DNA from: Allobosea sp. Leaf344
GTDB taxonomy: Bacteria; Pseudomonadota; Alphaproteobacteria; Rhizobiales; Beijerinckiaceae
Direction of reading: 5' to 3'
DNA length: 64,000 nt
Assembly (NCBI RefSeq): GCF_001426225.1
Contig: NZ_LMRT01000016.1
Coordinates: 62,001 to 126,000 of the forward strand
How positions within the stretch are numbered: position 1 is the first letter of the stretch; the number at the start of each line of letters is the position of its first letter. The position numbers and the translations under genes were made by a program. Below are positions 1 to 7,941 of the stretch, in pieces. The notes under the pieces are model-generated. The model was given only the letters and a program-made list of their open reading frames with translations, did not search any database and had not been told where the DNA came from.

Positions 1-369
1 CACCTTGAACGCGGCATCAGGAAGGTCAGGGTCGGCACGAAAACCGAAAGCAGCGATCGGTGGATACCGCTCCCGCAAGACTTTCTGGAGCGCTATCCCG
101 AGAAGATCGACGGACCCCTGTTCACGAAGTCCAGCAGGACCATGGGCAAGGACCTGCTCAAGGCGTTCCGCGCGCTCGGCCTCAAAGACAAGAAGCTGGT
201 GAACCACTCACTTCGTCACCGCGCCAAGGATCGGCTCAGGGCCGAGGAATGTCCCGAGGACATTCAGGAATGGATTTGCGGGCATGAGGAGATCACGGCT
301 GCCGATGGATACGGAAAAGGGCCGCCGATGACCGTCCTCAAACCTTGGATTGATTTGATCGGATACTGA
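1..369 (+). CDS. Tyrosine recombinase/integrase, C-terminal part (5' end outside window)
   Basis: The open frame runs from the first base of the window to the stop at 367-369, giving about 122 residues of the catalytic domain of a phage-type integrase. The C-terminal catalytic signature is visible: the HSLRH box (His-x-x-Arg), then GH about 30 residues later, then the probable nucleophilic Tyr in DGYGKG. Such enzymes cut and rejoin DNA at attachment sites. The N-terminal arm-binding and core-binding domains are outside the window, so it cannot be told whether the gene is intact. It points to integration of this island or of a neighbouring one. Confidence 0.8.
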   Translation, partial: HLERGIRKVRVGTKTESSDRWIPLPQDFLERYPEKIDGPLFTKSSRTMGKDLLKAFRALGLKDKKLVNHSLRHRAKDRLRAEECPEDIQEWICGHEEITAADGYGKGPPMTVLKPWIDLIGY

Positions 370-495
370 CAAGATTTCGTTCAGCCAAATTCGTTGAACG
401 AAACACCACGACAACCGTGCCAACCGTATCAAGAGTGTCAACAGTGTCAGAAACAAGCATCTTGACTAATCAATATTTCCGGTCACCCTAAAACG

Positions 496-529
496 ACAAC
501 CCCCCCCGCCCGCGAAGCCGAGGGGTTGT
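496..529 (+). terminator. Possible terminator after the integrase
   Basis: ACAACCCC (496-503) pairs with GGGGTTGT (522-529) around a GC-rich loop. It lies about 125 bases after the integrase stop. The following run is T/G-rich (TGGTTGG) rather than a clean U tract, so the assignment is tentative. Confidence 0.35.
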
Positions 530-629
530 TGGTTGGATTGCTCGTGGTCTGACAGCCCGATCCAATCACAATTTGCGCTGATGTCAACCTGCACTTTGCG
601 GGGTGGCGAAGCTTTGCCGGAGATCGGGA

Positions 630-1342
630 TGAACCTCACCGTCGAGACCATCGAAGCGCTGCGCCAAGGGCCTGCCCAGCGACGCCATCCTGGACGCCCT
701 CCAGGCGGCAATTAAGGCCCGTATCGAGAACCAGCGGGCCAAGGACCGGGAACGCCAGCGACGCAGCAGGCGGCTCGCAGGCCCCGCCGTACCGCTGTTT
801 CGGAGGCCGGTCACAGTGACGCCCGTGACCCTTCCCCTGACAAAAAAGAAGGTCCCCCTGCACCCCCTAAGAAAAAAACAAACCCTATCCATGCGAAGCC
901 TCCTTCGTCGGCTTCTGCGACGGCTGAGGCGGCGGAAGGCTCAAGGTTGCCTGACGAGTGGTCGCCGACCCAGGATCACATCCATCAGGTCGAGATGGCC
1001 TGCGACCGTCTCCTCGATCCTGAAATCCGAAAGGAGTTCCAATTCGACCCTGACGCACACAACACGCTGCCAATGAGCATTTCCATCTTCGCGTCGTCGT
1101 TCGTCGAAGAGCAGGCTCGTCGGATGCTCGATTGGGCGATCACCTGGAGGCGCACCCACCGGAATTGGGATGGGCGCTTCTCCGAGTGGTTGCGGATCGA
1201 GATCGCCAAGCAATCGCGGGGGAAGCGGTCGCTCAGTACGGTCATGGACGACGTTTTCGGACCCACTACCCAAACGCTCGACAATTCGGTCTGGCGTCAG
1301 ATGAACGCGATCAGGAGGACGGAGCGGCGTGCGACCGCCTGA
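630..1342 (+). pseudogene. Phage-type replication/primosomal protein, frameshifted remnant
   Basis: The pieces of one protein lie in different frames. An ATG at 630 opens MNLTVETIEAL. A shift near 660 is needed to continue into GLPSDAILDALQAAIKAR and a basic KDRERQRR segment, and a second shift near 770-800 to reach the frame SDARDPSPDKKEGPPAPPKKK and then LPDEWSPTQDHIHQ. The last 131 codons (from TTG 947) are open to the stop at 1340-1342. The proline/lysine linker and the W-SP...F-x-x-W layout of the last part resemble the C-terminal domain of phage DUF1376/DnaT-like replication proteins. The family call is inference from memory; the frame changes are visible. The last part could still be made from an internal start. 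Confidence 0.45.
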
Positions 1343-1392
1343 CGCAGGCAGATTTCAATTTTGACTTCCCGGCACCATGAAACGGGGGGTCC

Positions 1393-1500
1393 ATGACCAA
1401 GCAAACGCCGATGCAGCGTCCAATGACGCAGCGCATCTCGAAGGACACCAGGACTGAAGGCAGGCGCACGAAGGCCAAACTGAGCCTTACGCTGAAATAA
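1393..1500 (+). CDS. Small basic ORF, 35 aa, uncertain
   Basis: ATG at 1393 follows a GGGGGG run at ribosome-binding distance and gives a 35-residue peptide rich in Thr, Arg and Lys, ending SLTLK before TAA at 1498-1500. No domain is recognised. It sits 50 bases after the decayed replication gene and may be a remnant of the same phage-type module or a chance frame. Confidence 0.25.
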   Translation: MTKQTPMQRPMTQRISKDTRTEGRRTKAKLSLTLK

Positions 1501-1925
1501 TATCGACAGCAGGGTTGTGTATAAATATTATTAGAAGATCAAGACATAGACATCCAGGGCAGCGACGTAAGTCGTTCTGAAGGGCTGACCCGGCCCAGGC
1601 TGCGAAAAGCGGAGTTCTACCGTTGACTAGGGCAAGGCGTAGGATGCGCCACCGAGACCTGAAGGGGCGCTCGGTTAGTAGGTGACTGCGGTCATCTACA
1701 GATAGTCACTCCTTCACGACGGCTCTGTGTCAAAATTCACAACCGTCACTCTTCCATGCGTCAACTTGAACCGGCGTCTGGACGGAGGCCACCGCACGGT
1801 GACCTGCTGGGTGCTTGCACCGGAGAAGCGCAGCAAAATCATGGGATGCAGGCAGCACCATGATCATCTGGGACGATGTAGGTTGCGGGTTCAGTGTTGA
1901 CACTCATGTGAGACCAACAACTCTC

Positions 1926-1992
1926 TCCCCCGCTCTCTTCTCAATAGTGTCTGAACTCCGATGTGTTTTCAGACCGGGAAGGGAGCGGGGGA
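1926..1992. repeat. Nested 67-nt hairpin (15-bp outer stem, 7-bp inner stem)
   Basis: The outer arms are TCCCCCGCTCTCTTC (1926-1940) and GAAGGGAGCGGGGGA (1978-1992), complementary except for one G-U position. Inside lies a second stem, GTCTGAA (1949-1955) with TTCAGAC (1968-1974). No U-rich tail follows and no gene ends nearby, so it is not an ordinary terminator. It could be a small structured RNA, an origin or transfer-type site, or a mobile-element end. Confidence 0.6.
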
Positions 1993-2087
1993 ATAGAAGT
2001 ATGTCTCGATCTATGTGAGCCCGTGCGGGCGGCAAAGCCGCTGGTCCCGAAAGATTCCTCACTACTTCCTTTCGAGTTCTGCACGAA

Positions 2088-2127
2088 GATGTTCTTCAAG
2101 CGAGCGAAGTGAGTGAAGAAGAACATC
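2088..2127. repeat. 10-bp perfect inverted repeat with 20-nt spacer
   Basis: GATGTTCTTC (2088-2097) and GAAGAACATC (2118-2127) are perfectly complementary. The spacer contains GAGCGAAGTGAGTGAA, and a related string GAACGCAGTGAGTTTG follows the right arm. No gene ends here. Confidence 0.6.
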
Positions 2128-2668
2128 AAGTGCGGTGTGAACGAACGCAGTGAGTTTGCACCTCAATTGCTCTCAAACATTATGGCTTGAATTCGCAAAC
2201 CGGTGGTGGAGATCGGCAAGCCCAAATGGCACGTTGCGCAACGGCGAAGGCGCTAGTTCTTAACGCGGCGAATGATCGGCGCGCTCGTTGAGCCAGCGAC
2301 GAAAGCGGGCAGTACGCGCGTCGGGCCTCGAATCGCGCGTGGCGGCATTGAGAATTCAGTCTTTCTCACCTCGTCTAAGAGAGGCCCGTCCTGCCGGAGG
2401 CGTTCGCGGCTCCAATAGGAAACAAGGAGCGACCATGCGGCGGGTGAGCCGAAAGGGGTCTTTTTTTACTGACTTCTGTGCGCGCGAAGCTCACGCGGCC
2501 AGTTTCCCCGTCCGTCCAGCACGGTGGCCATCGCGGGCTTCAGGCGCTGCACGCAGGCGTTTTGCGGTACGGATCAGTGGAGCCGTTGCGCTTGTGAAGC
2601 TCTCATCCTGGCCACTCATTACATCCAGCCCGGACAATGTGTAATCTCTCAGCCGGAGGGCAGCGGCT

Positions 2669-3487
2669 ATGACCGAGAATGCACGCCACGACGCCTGGAG
2701 CGCCGGAGACAGCTACAACCGTTATATGGGCCGCTGGAGCCGACAGATCGCACCGCTGTTCCTCGACTGGATCGATGCCCCTGCCGGTGCGGACTGGCTC
2801 GATGTAGGCTGCGGGACCGGCGCGCTATCTGCTGCCATTGTCGCTCGATGTTCGCCGCGAAGCGTGGTCTCCATCGATCCGTCAGAGGGCTTTCTCCAGA
2901 CAGCAGGGGCAGCGGTCACGGATGGTCGCGTGAAGTTCCGGCTCGGCGATGCTCAGGCCATTCCGGCAGCGGACAGAAGCTTCGACGTGATAGCTTCGGG
3001 GCTGGTGCTCAACTTTGTGCCGGACCGCGTCCAGGCTCTGGGCGAGATGCGGCGCGTCAGCCGTCCTGGTGCTTTGATCGGGTTTTATGTCTGGGACTAT
3101 CCCGGCGGCGGCATCGAGTTCATGCGGGCCTTTTGGAGCGCAGCGATAGAACTCGACCCGAAGGCTTCGGACCTGATGGAAGGCAAGCGCTTCCCATTCT
3201 GCACCCCCGATGGGCTCGCGGCGCTGGCCAGGGAAGGGGGCCTTGAGGTCCTCGACCAAACCGCCATCGAAGCGCCAACGGTGTTCCAGGACTTTGACGA
3301 CTACTGGCATCCGTTCACGCTCGGAGCAGGCCCCGCACCCGGCTATTGCATGAGCCTTGACCCAGACCACCGGGAACGACTGCGACAGAAGCTCGACGAG
3401 ACATTGCCTCGACAGGAAGATGGCTCGATCCGGCTTATGTCGAGAGCGTGGGCGGTGAAGGCGAGCGGCTCTCGCTTTACTACTTAG
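2669..3487 (+). CDS. Class I SAM-dependent methyltransferase
   Basis: A 272-residue protein with the SAM-binding glycine loop LDVGCGTG at residues 44-51, an acidic residue ending the second strand (VSIDPS), and the post-loop motif FDVIASGLVLNFV. This is the Rossmann-fold layout of small-molecule methyltransferases (UbiE/Methyltransf_11 type). The substrate cannot be told from the sequence. The ATG at 2669 has a GGAGG ribosome-binding site about 10 bases upstream. A DUF4242 gene follows 71 bases downstream on the same strand and may be cotranscribed. Confidence 0.85.
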   Translation: MTENARHDAWSAGDSYNRYMGRWSRQIAPLFLDWIDAPAGADWLDVGCGTGALSAAIVARCSPRSVVSIDPSEGFLQTAGAAVTDGRVKFRLGDAQAIPAADRSFDVIASGLVLNFVPDRVQALGEMRRVSRPGALIGFYVWDYPGGGIEFMRAFWSAAIELDPKASDLMEGKRFPFCTPDGLAALAREGGLEVLDQTAIEAPTVFQDFDDYWHPFTLGAGPAPGYCMSLDPDHRERLRQKLDETLPRQEDGSIRLMSRAWAVKASGSRFTT

Positions 3488-3558
3488 GTCGCCCAGCAGG
3501 TTGTGGACAGCCTGCTTTGGGAGGAGCAAGCTCTCGATCCAACCTGGGGAGGATGATC

Positions 3559-3831
3559 ATGCCGCAGTTCGTAATCGAGAGAGAAATGCCGGGAGCAGGC
3601 AAGCTCGGACCGGAGGAGCTTAAAGGTGCTTCTCAAGGGTCCTGCAACGTTCTGCGAGAGCTAGGACCTGAGATTCAGTGGGTCCACAGCTATGTCACGG
3701 ACGACAAGATTTACTGCGTTTACCGCGCCCCGAGCGAGGAACTGATCCGCAAGCACGCTGTCACGGCGGGATTTCCCGCGAATAGCATCGCGCAGGTCCG
3801 GGCCACGATCGATCCTACGACAGCAGAGTAG
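3559..3831 (+). CDS. DUF4242 family protein
   Basis: A 90-residue protein starting MPQFVIEREMPGAG and continuing with LGPEIQWVHSYVTDDKIYCVYRA; this strand pattern is typical of DUF4242, a small ferredoxin-like-fold family of which a Streptomyces member binds nickel. The ATG at 3559 is preferred over the in-frame ATG at 3553 because the GGGGAGG ribosome-binding site ends at 3552, leaving proper spacing only for 3559. It lies just after the methyltransferase gene. Its role here is unknown. Confidence 0.75.
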   Translation: MPQFVIEREMPGAGKLGPEELKGASQGSCNVLRELGPEIQWVHSYVTDDKIYCVYRAPSEELIRKHAVTAGFPANSIAQVRATIDPTTAE

Positions 3832-3991
3832 CCGTCTCCTCACATCAGTCTGGCTTTGCAGGCGTCAGTCTGGTCGGCAACCACACGCTCTTGTTGTGGT
3901 TGCTGTTCGTTGAACCGGCATGAACTCTTCGATGTGACGCAGGCCGAACGTTGCGCCCGGTGCAAGCATAGTAGCTGTAACCCTAAACGAC

Positions 3992-4013
3992 AAAGCCGCC
4001 CGAAGGCGGCTTT
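3992..4013 (-). terminator. Rho-independent terminator after the 4035-4115 micropeptide gene
   Basis: AAAGCCGCC and GGCGGCTTT form a 9-bp perfect stem with a CGAA loop. Read on the minus strand it lies 22 bases after the micropeptide stop and is followed by TTTGTCGTTT. Confidence 0.65.
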
Positions 4014-4034
4014 GCCATTATTAGTCTCGATGCG

Positions 4035-4115
4035 TCAGGGGCAGCAGGAGACTGTTGCGAGAGCCGGGGCCGCCAGGATCATCAGCGTGGTGAGAGTGAG
4101 AGCGACAAGCTTCAT
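4035..4115 (-). CDS. Secreted micropeptide ending Ser-Cys-Cys-Pro (copy 1)
   Basis: A 26-codon frame reads MKLVALTLTT, then LMILAAPALA, then TVSCCP and TGA. Residues 1-20 form a complete signal peptide: Lys at position 2, a hydrophobic core and an ALA cleavage site. Cleavage would leave only TVSCCP. A TTGGAGA ribosome-binding site lies 7 bases before the ATG, and a hairpin terminator follows the stop, so the unit looks like a complete monocistronic gene. A homologous copy lies at 7942-8019; the two differ mainly at synonymous codon positions, which argues strongly for translation. Function is unknown; the vicinal cysteines could bind metal or be modified. Confidence 0.7.
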   Translation of the reverse strand: MKLVALTLTTLMILAAPALATVSCCP

Positions 4116-4234
4116 TGCATTCTCCAAGTTGTGAAACCAAAGCTACCCGGCACCGGGTAGCTAATCCACCGCATGAGGGATCACAAATCTGGCAGTGACA
4201 CGGGCGCTTTCGTTTCGCACGAAGCCGACCGAGG

Positions 4235-4355
4235 CCGTCTCACACGAGCAGGGTCTTCTGAGCCGTCGCACAGATGTTCCAGAACTGTCTCATACAAATC
4301 GGTTGCGAGTTTGAGAATGCGTGAGAGGCTCGGGTCTTAGGATCATGTGAGACGG
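4235..4355. promoter_or_regulatory. Candidate recombination/operator site of the serine recombinase
   Basis: Upstream of the recombinase, CCGTCTCACA (4235-4244) and TGTGAGACGG (4346-4355) are perfect inverted copies, and a related CTGTCTCATAC lies between them at 4285-4295. The right copy ends 8 bases before the recombinase ATG and overlaps its ribosome-binding region. Resolvase genes often carry their res site or operator here. That this protein binds these copies is inference. Confidence 0.45.
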
Positions 4356-4363
4356 AGAGCAGA

Positions 4364-4936
4364 ATGGCAGGAATACTGATTGGATATTCGAGGACAAGTA
4401 GTTCTGACCAACAGGCTGGGCTTGAGGCGCAGGAACGGGACCTGAAGGCGGCTGGCGTCGAGAAGATGTTCTCCGAACAGGTCTCGTCGGTAGCGCGGCG
4501 GGAGCAGTTGGAAGCCGCTATCGACTTCTCTCGCTCGGGCGACACGCTGGTCGTCACCCGTCCCGACCGGCTCTCTCGCGGCGTCGCTGATCTGCTCCAA
4601 ATCATCGAGAGGTTAGAGAGAAAGGGTGTCGCCCTCCGCATCCTGAGCTTCGGGGGTGGAGGCGCGTTCGACACGTCCAACGCAACATCGAAGCTGATCA
4701 TGACCATCCTGGCCGGGACGGCAGCCTGGGAGCGTGCCGTGATGTTGGAGCGGCAACTCGAAGGAATTGCGAAGGCGAAGGCTGCGGGCAGATACCGGGG
4801 CCGAGCACCGACCGCCCGCAGACAGGCGGAAACAGTCAGGGCTCTCCACGCCGAGGGGGCGAAGGTCGCCGACATCGTCAGACAGGTCGGGATCAGCCGG
4901 GCCAGCGTCTATCGATGCCTGAACTCCGCAGCGTGA
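4364..4936 (+). CDS. Serine recombinase (resolvase/invertase family)
   Basis: A 190-residue protein of the usual resolvase length. The N-terminal catalytic motif reads IGYSRTSSSDQQ, with Ser12 at the position of the nucleophilic serine. RPDRLSRGVADLL carries the conserved arginine box, and the C-terminus (VADIVRQVGISRASVYRCL) is a Hin-type helix-turn-helix. Such enzymes resolve cointegrates or invert segments through a serine-DNA link. No transposase is adjacent, so it may be a lone resolvase maintaining the island or the remnant of a Tn3-like element. The ATG at 4364 has a GGAGA motif upstream. Confidence 0.88.
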   Translation: MAGILIGYSRTSSSDQQAGLEAQERDLKAAGVEKMFSEQVSSVARREQLEAAIDFSRSGDTLVVTRPDRLSRGVADLLQIIERLERKGVALRILSFGGGGAFDTSNATSKLIMTILAGTAAWERAVMLERQLEGIAKAKAAGRYRGRAPTARRQAETVRALHAEGAKVADIVRQVGISRASVYRCLNSAA

Positions 4937-5086
4937 CGGAAGAGTTCTGACCGCGAGTTCTGCGACACCGTCCGCACGGAAATCCCAGACGATCTCGATC
5001 AGGCCGAGGCTCTCTCGGAAACGACCGATTGTGAGAGAGATGGAGCGTGAGCGTGCCATGCAGCCGACACACTGCCATTTTTGCCT

Positions 5087-5308
5087 TCAACCGCAGCAGG
5101 GCGAAGTCTTACCGGTCTGACGGGCTTCCTGGATCGGAGGACAGGGGGCGTCACCGTAGGAACAGAACACGCAGCAATCTCCTGGCTTGGGGCGCAAGAC
5201 GGTCCCGCAGCCGCTGCACTCGTAGAAGAACTGGCAGGCGTCAGTCGGCATGGTCTCGACGGACTGTTTGCCGCACTGCGGGCAGGTCAGCGTGGATTGA
5301 AACTGCAT
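5087..5308 (-). CDS. GDCCVxC domain protein
   Basis: A 73-residue, cysteine-rich protein. Cys9/Cys12 and Cys31/Cys34 form two CxxC/CxGC pairs like a small zinc ribbon, and the signature GDCCVFCSYGD covers residues 43-53 with Cys45, Cys46 and Cys49. Two more vicinal cysteines (Cys71, Cys72) end the protein. The GDCCVxC family is known from databases partly as selenoproteins; here all positions are plain cysteine codons with no in-frame UGA. Its biochemical role is not established. It may belong with the thiol/metal genes around it. Confidence 0.8.
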   Translation of the reverse strand: MQFQSTLTCPQCGKQSVETMPTDACQFFYECSGCGTVLRPKPGDCCVFCSYGDAPCPPIQEARQTGKTSPCCG

Positions 5309-5526
5309 AATCTCTCATTCTCCTCCACATCTGATGCTCGAAGCACAATCAGAAGCTACGAAGCTTTGAACAGCAAGCGGGCTCATACGCTAGAAGCTGG
5401 TTGCTAGATCGCTAATGGGGGTTCTCTAACTCACCGCCGGATGATCAACAGCGCCCAACCATACGGGCGAACTGGTTGAAATATCAGTACAAGAACGCGC
5501 CGTTGGGCCGGTGAGGGGTATCTGTT

Positions 5527-6303
5527 TTGCAGATTTTCGACGGTCTTCTGTTAGCCGGTGCGGGGCTAATCGCTGGGGGAGTTAACGCCATCGCGGGTGG
5601 CGGTACGTTCTTTACATTTGCAGCGTTGATGGCCGTAGGCATCCCACCAGTCGCCGCGAACGCCACCAGCGCCGTGGCGGTGATGCCGGGCTCTATCGCC
5701 TCGACCATCGCCTATCGACGCGAGATTTTGGCCTTGGGGCGTACGCTGGTTCCGCTCTGCTTGATTTCCGCCGCCGGAGGATTGGCGGGTGGATGGCTGC
5801 TCCTGAACACGGACAACACGACGTTTCGCGGACTGGTACCTTGGCTCTTGCTCTTTGCTACGGCCTTGTTCGCGATTTCACCTAAAATCTTGCCGCTTGT
5901 AAGCTACCTGACGTCAAAAAACGGGGATTTCGATAGTTCCGCAACACCATTCTCTCTCGGTGGAATCGTCTTACAAGGTTTAGTGGCCATCTATGGCGGA
6001 TATTTCGGCGCTGGAATGGGGATAATGATGCTCGCATCACTGTCGCTAATATTCGGCGACCGTTTCCATGACGCCAATTCGGCCAAGAACATCCTTTCTG
6101 TGTTCATGCAGGGGTTTGCGGTAATTCTTTTTTTGTTCTCTGGACTTGTGCATTGGCCCGAGGCGTTGGTTGTCACAGCGTCGAGCATCCTGGGTGGGAT
6201 TTTAGGGGTAGTGGTAGCTCGACGGGTTCCGACCAGCGTCATACGCTGGTCGGTTATCAGTGTAGGCGCGGCGCTAAGTACGCTGTATTTTGTGCAGTCC
6301 TGA
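5527..6303 (+). CDS. TauE/SafE family sulfite-exporter-like permease
   Basis: A 258-residue integral membrane protein with several hydrophobic segments and the family hallmark near the N-terminus, GGVNAIAGGGTFFTF, echoed in the second half by YGGYFGAGMGIMMLASL. TauE/SafE proteins export sulfite, sulfoacetate or related organic anions across the inner membrane. The start is TTG at 5527 in a GAGGGG-containing context. No sulfonate catabolic genes are adjacent, so the substrate is open. Base composition is less GC-rich than in the right half of the window. Confidence 0.85.
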   Translation: MQIFDGLLLAGAGLIAGGVNAIAGGGTFFTFAALMAVGIPPVAANATSAVAVMPGSIASTIAYRREILALGRTLVPLCLISAAGGLAGGWLLLNTDNTTFRGLVPWLLLFATALFAISPKILPLVSYLTSKNGDFDSSATPFSLGGIVLQGLVAIYGGYFGAGMGIMMLASLSLIFGDRFHDANSAKNILSVFMQGFAVILFLFSGLVHWPEALVVTASSILGGILGVVVARRVPTSVIRWSVISVGAALSTLYFVQS

Positions 6304-6349
6304 AGGTGTCCGGGCTCTGTCGGTAGCGTAAAAACCTACAATGTGATTG

Positions 6350-6901
6350 TTAGACCGCCGCCATTACCTCGCCGCGCGCCGGATAGCCGCTGGCGACCAC
6401 GAAGTCGATTGCGCTTAGAACGTCAGAAAACTGAGGCCGCGCAAATGGCATCGTCTGCACGGAGCAGAAGTAAAGGGTGACGTCCGGGCGGACAAGGTAG
6501 AGAGCGGGTTCGGCGAAACGAGGGGGCTCTTCCAGGCCAGCCGAGGTCTTGCCATTGGAGGAGGAGACGTAGAGGCCCCAGGCTCGCGCCTGAAGAAGCC
6601 CCAACCCGAAACCGATCCGTAGATTTTGCAGGGTCCAGTCGGACTTGGTTTGCTCCGCGCGCTCCTGGACATCAGTCGATACCGCCACGACGCCAACGCC
6701 TCGCCTTTCGAACTCTGGTAGCTTCGCCTCAAGGTCTCGAAGCTGAGCCTTGCACAGGGGGCAGTGGAGGCCCCGGTAGAACACGACCAGCGTGAACTGC
6801 TCCGGGCTCTCCGCCGCGAGGTCGAAGGACCCTCCACCCGCGAGAGGAACCACGAGAGGCGGAACAGGCTGGCGCGGAAACAAGGGGGTGAGGTCGGTCA
6901 T
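6350..6901 (-). CDS. Peroxiredoxin-like protein (AhpC/TSA family)
   Basis: A 183-residue thioredoxin-fold protein. The strand and loop LVVFYRGLHCPLCKAQLRDL place a redox-active CxxC at residues 47-50, where peroxiredoxin-like proteins carry their peroxidatic cysteine. VVAVSTDVQE is the usual following strand. It probably reduces peroxides or acts as a thiol oxidoreductase in the cytoplasm; no signal peptide is seen. A HAD hydrolase gene lies 26 bases upstream on the same strand, so the two are probably cotranscribed. Confidence 0.85.
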   Translation of the reverse strand: MTDLTPLFPRQPVPPLVVPLAGGGSFDLAAESPEQFTLVVFYRGLHCPLCKAQLRDLEAKLPEFERRGVGVVAVSTDVQERAEQTKSDWTLQNLRIGFGLGLLQARAWGLYVSSSNGKTSAGLEEPPRFAEPALYLVRPDVTLYFCSVQTMPFARPQFSDVLSAIDFVVASGYPARGEVMAAV

Positions 6902-6927
6902 GTGCGTCTCCAGTATGAAGCGTTCGA

Positions 6928-7596
6928 TCAGGGCAAGCCGAGCAGTGCGTTGGCTACGTCGGTCAACTCCTGGCCTTGAATGTCAGGCGTGAGCATCACG
7001 TCGGGATAAGGCTGACCTCGGGCAACGAAAGCCGTCATCAGCCCGGCTGCCTTAGCACCGTGCGTGTCCCAGGCGTGGGTGGCAGTAAGGGCTACCTCGG
7101 AAAGATCAACCCCTACGCAGTGGGCGACGTGCCGGTACACCTCCGGTCGCGGCTTCGATAGGCTCACATCCTCAACCGAAATCACCTGCTCTATAAAACC
7201 GTCCAACTTAGCGCGCTTCAGGAGGGTCTCAGTGGAAGTTCGCGCGCCGTTGCTGACGGCGCCGAGCCTGAAACCCCCGTCCGAAAGCGCCTTGAACGAG
7301 GCGTGCGCATCGGGGTGAGGGTCAAGACTCTTCATACCCTCCAGCACGCTCGATGCGCGCTGCTCGTCTAAGGGTAGTCGGTGAGCGTGCAGAAGGGTGA
7401 GCAGCGCGCCCTTCAAGATAATCGGGAATGGGGAAAACCGGTCTGTCAGAGCGATCGCAAACGCATCGCGAAGCCCTGACGCAAACCAGATTTCCATCGC
7501 ACTTGCCGGTAGCCCAAGGCCCTCCAGTCGAGGCCGCATACTTTCCAGCGAGAACACTGTCTCAATGATGTCGAAGGCTACGACTTTTGGTCTCAA
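6928..7596 (-). CDS. HAD-superfamily hydrolase, haloacid dehalogenase type II-like
   Basis: A 222-residue protein. The N-terminal motif VVAFDIIETVFS holds the nucleophilic Asp9; LGAVSNGA is motif II; a Lys (LSKPRPEVY) is motif III; and the motif IV region reads TATHAWDTHGAKAAG. The length and the DIxET start fit haloacid dehalogenase type II or related phosphatases. FDIIE deviates from the usual FDxNETL, so substrate assignment is uncertain. It lies directly upstream of the peroxiredoxin-like gene. Confidence 0.82.
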   Translation of the reverse strand: MRPKVVAFDIIETVFSLESMRPRLEGLGLPASAMEIWFASGLRDAFAIALTDRFSPFPIILKGALLTLLHAHRLPLDEQRASSVLEGMKSLDPHPDAHASFKALSDGGFRLGAVSNGARTSTETLLKRAKLDGFIEQVISVEDVSLSKPRPEVYRHVAHCVGVDLSEVALTATHAWDTHGAKAAGLMTAFVARGQPYPDVMLTPDIQGQELTDVANALLGLP

Positions 7597-7941
7597 CGAC
7601 CCAACTCAACGCCATCGTTCCGGCCTTGATCACCGTCACTTGCAAAACAGCGACGTTAGCCGGTGCCATCGCAGTGGTTGGCGCGGCGACAAGTTCTTAC
7701 CCGGTTCATTCGAATGCGAGTCGTTAGTGTGGTTCTGGAAAGCAGGCTCAGAGAGAGGGCCAGAGGCACTCGAAGGCCAGCGTTTCCTGCGCCTGATCCA
7801 TCAACATTCTGTGAAACCGGCGGGTCAGCAGAGCGTCACCGTGCACCGGCGGACGTGATGTGCCATCATTGTGAAAGATAGCCTTGTGGAAGATTGCAAG
7901 CGCGCGGTGTAGATTTCCGTGCCAACCAACTGGAGACCGAC
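7597..7941. other. Intergenic stretch, nothing recognised
   Basis: About 345 bases between the start of the HAD gene and the second micropeptide. Short frames exist on both strands but none has a ribosome-binding site or protein-like composition. The promoters of the two divergent units probably lie here. Confidence 0.5.

Larger units (their letters stand above)
1501..2668. other. Gene-poor stretch with two strong inverted repeats
   Basis: No convincing gene is seen on either strand over about 1.2 kb. The stretch contains a nested hairpin at 1926-1992 and a second inverted repeat at 2088-2127, annotated separately. The rest has no recognisable RNA gene or site. Confidence 0.6.

Noticed and set aside
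1815-2129. Short frames on both strands in the gene-free stretch
   Set aside because: They overlap the hairpins, lack ribosome-binding sites and have no protein-like composition.
2524-3246. 240-codon frame overlapping the methyltransferase
   Set aside because: Different frame over a clear SAM methyltransferase; Arg/Cys-rich and without motifs.
5087-5308. Selenocysteine in the GDCCVxC protein
   Set aside because: All motif positions are cysteine codons; no in-frame UGA before the final stop.
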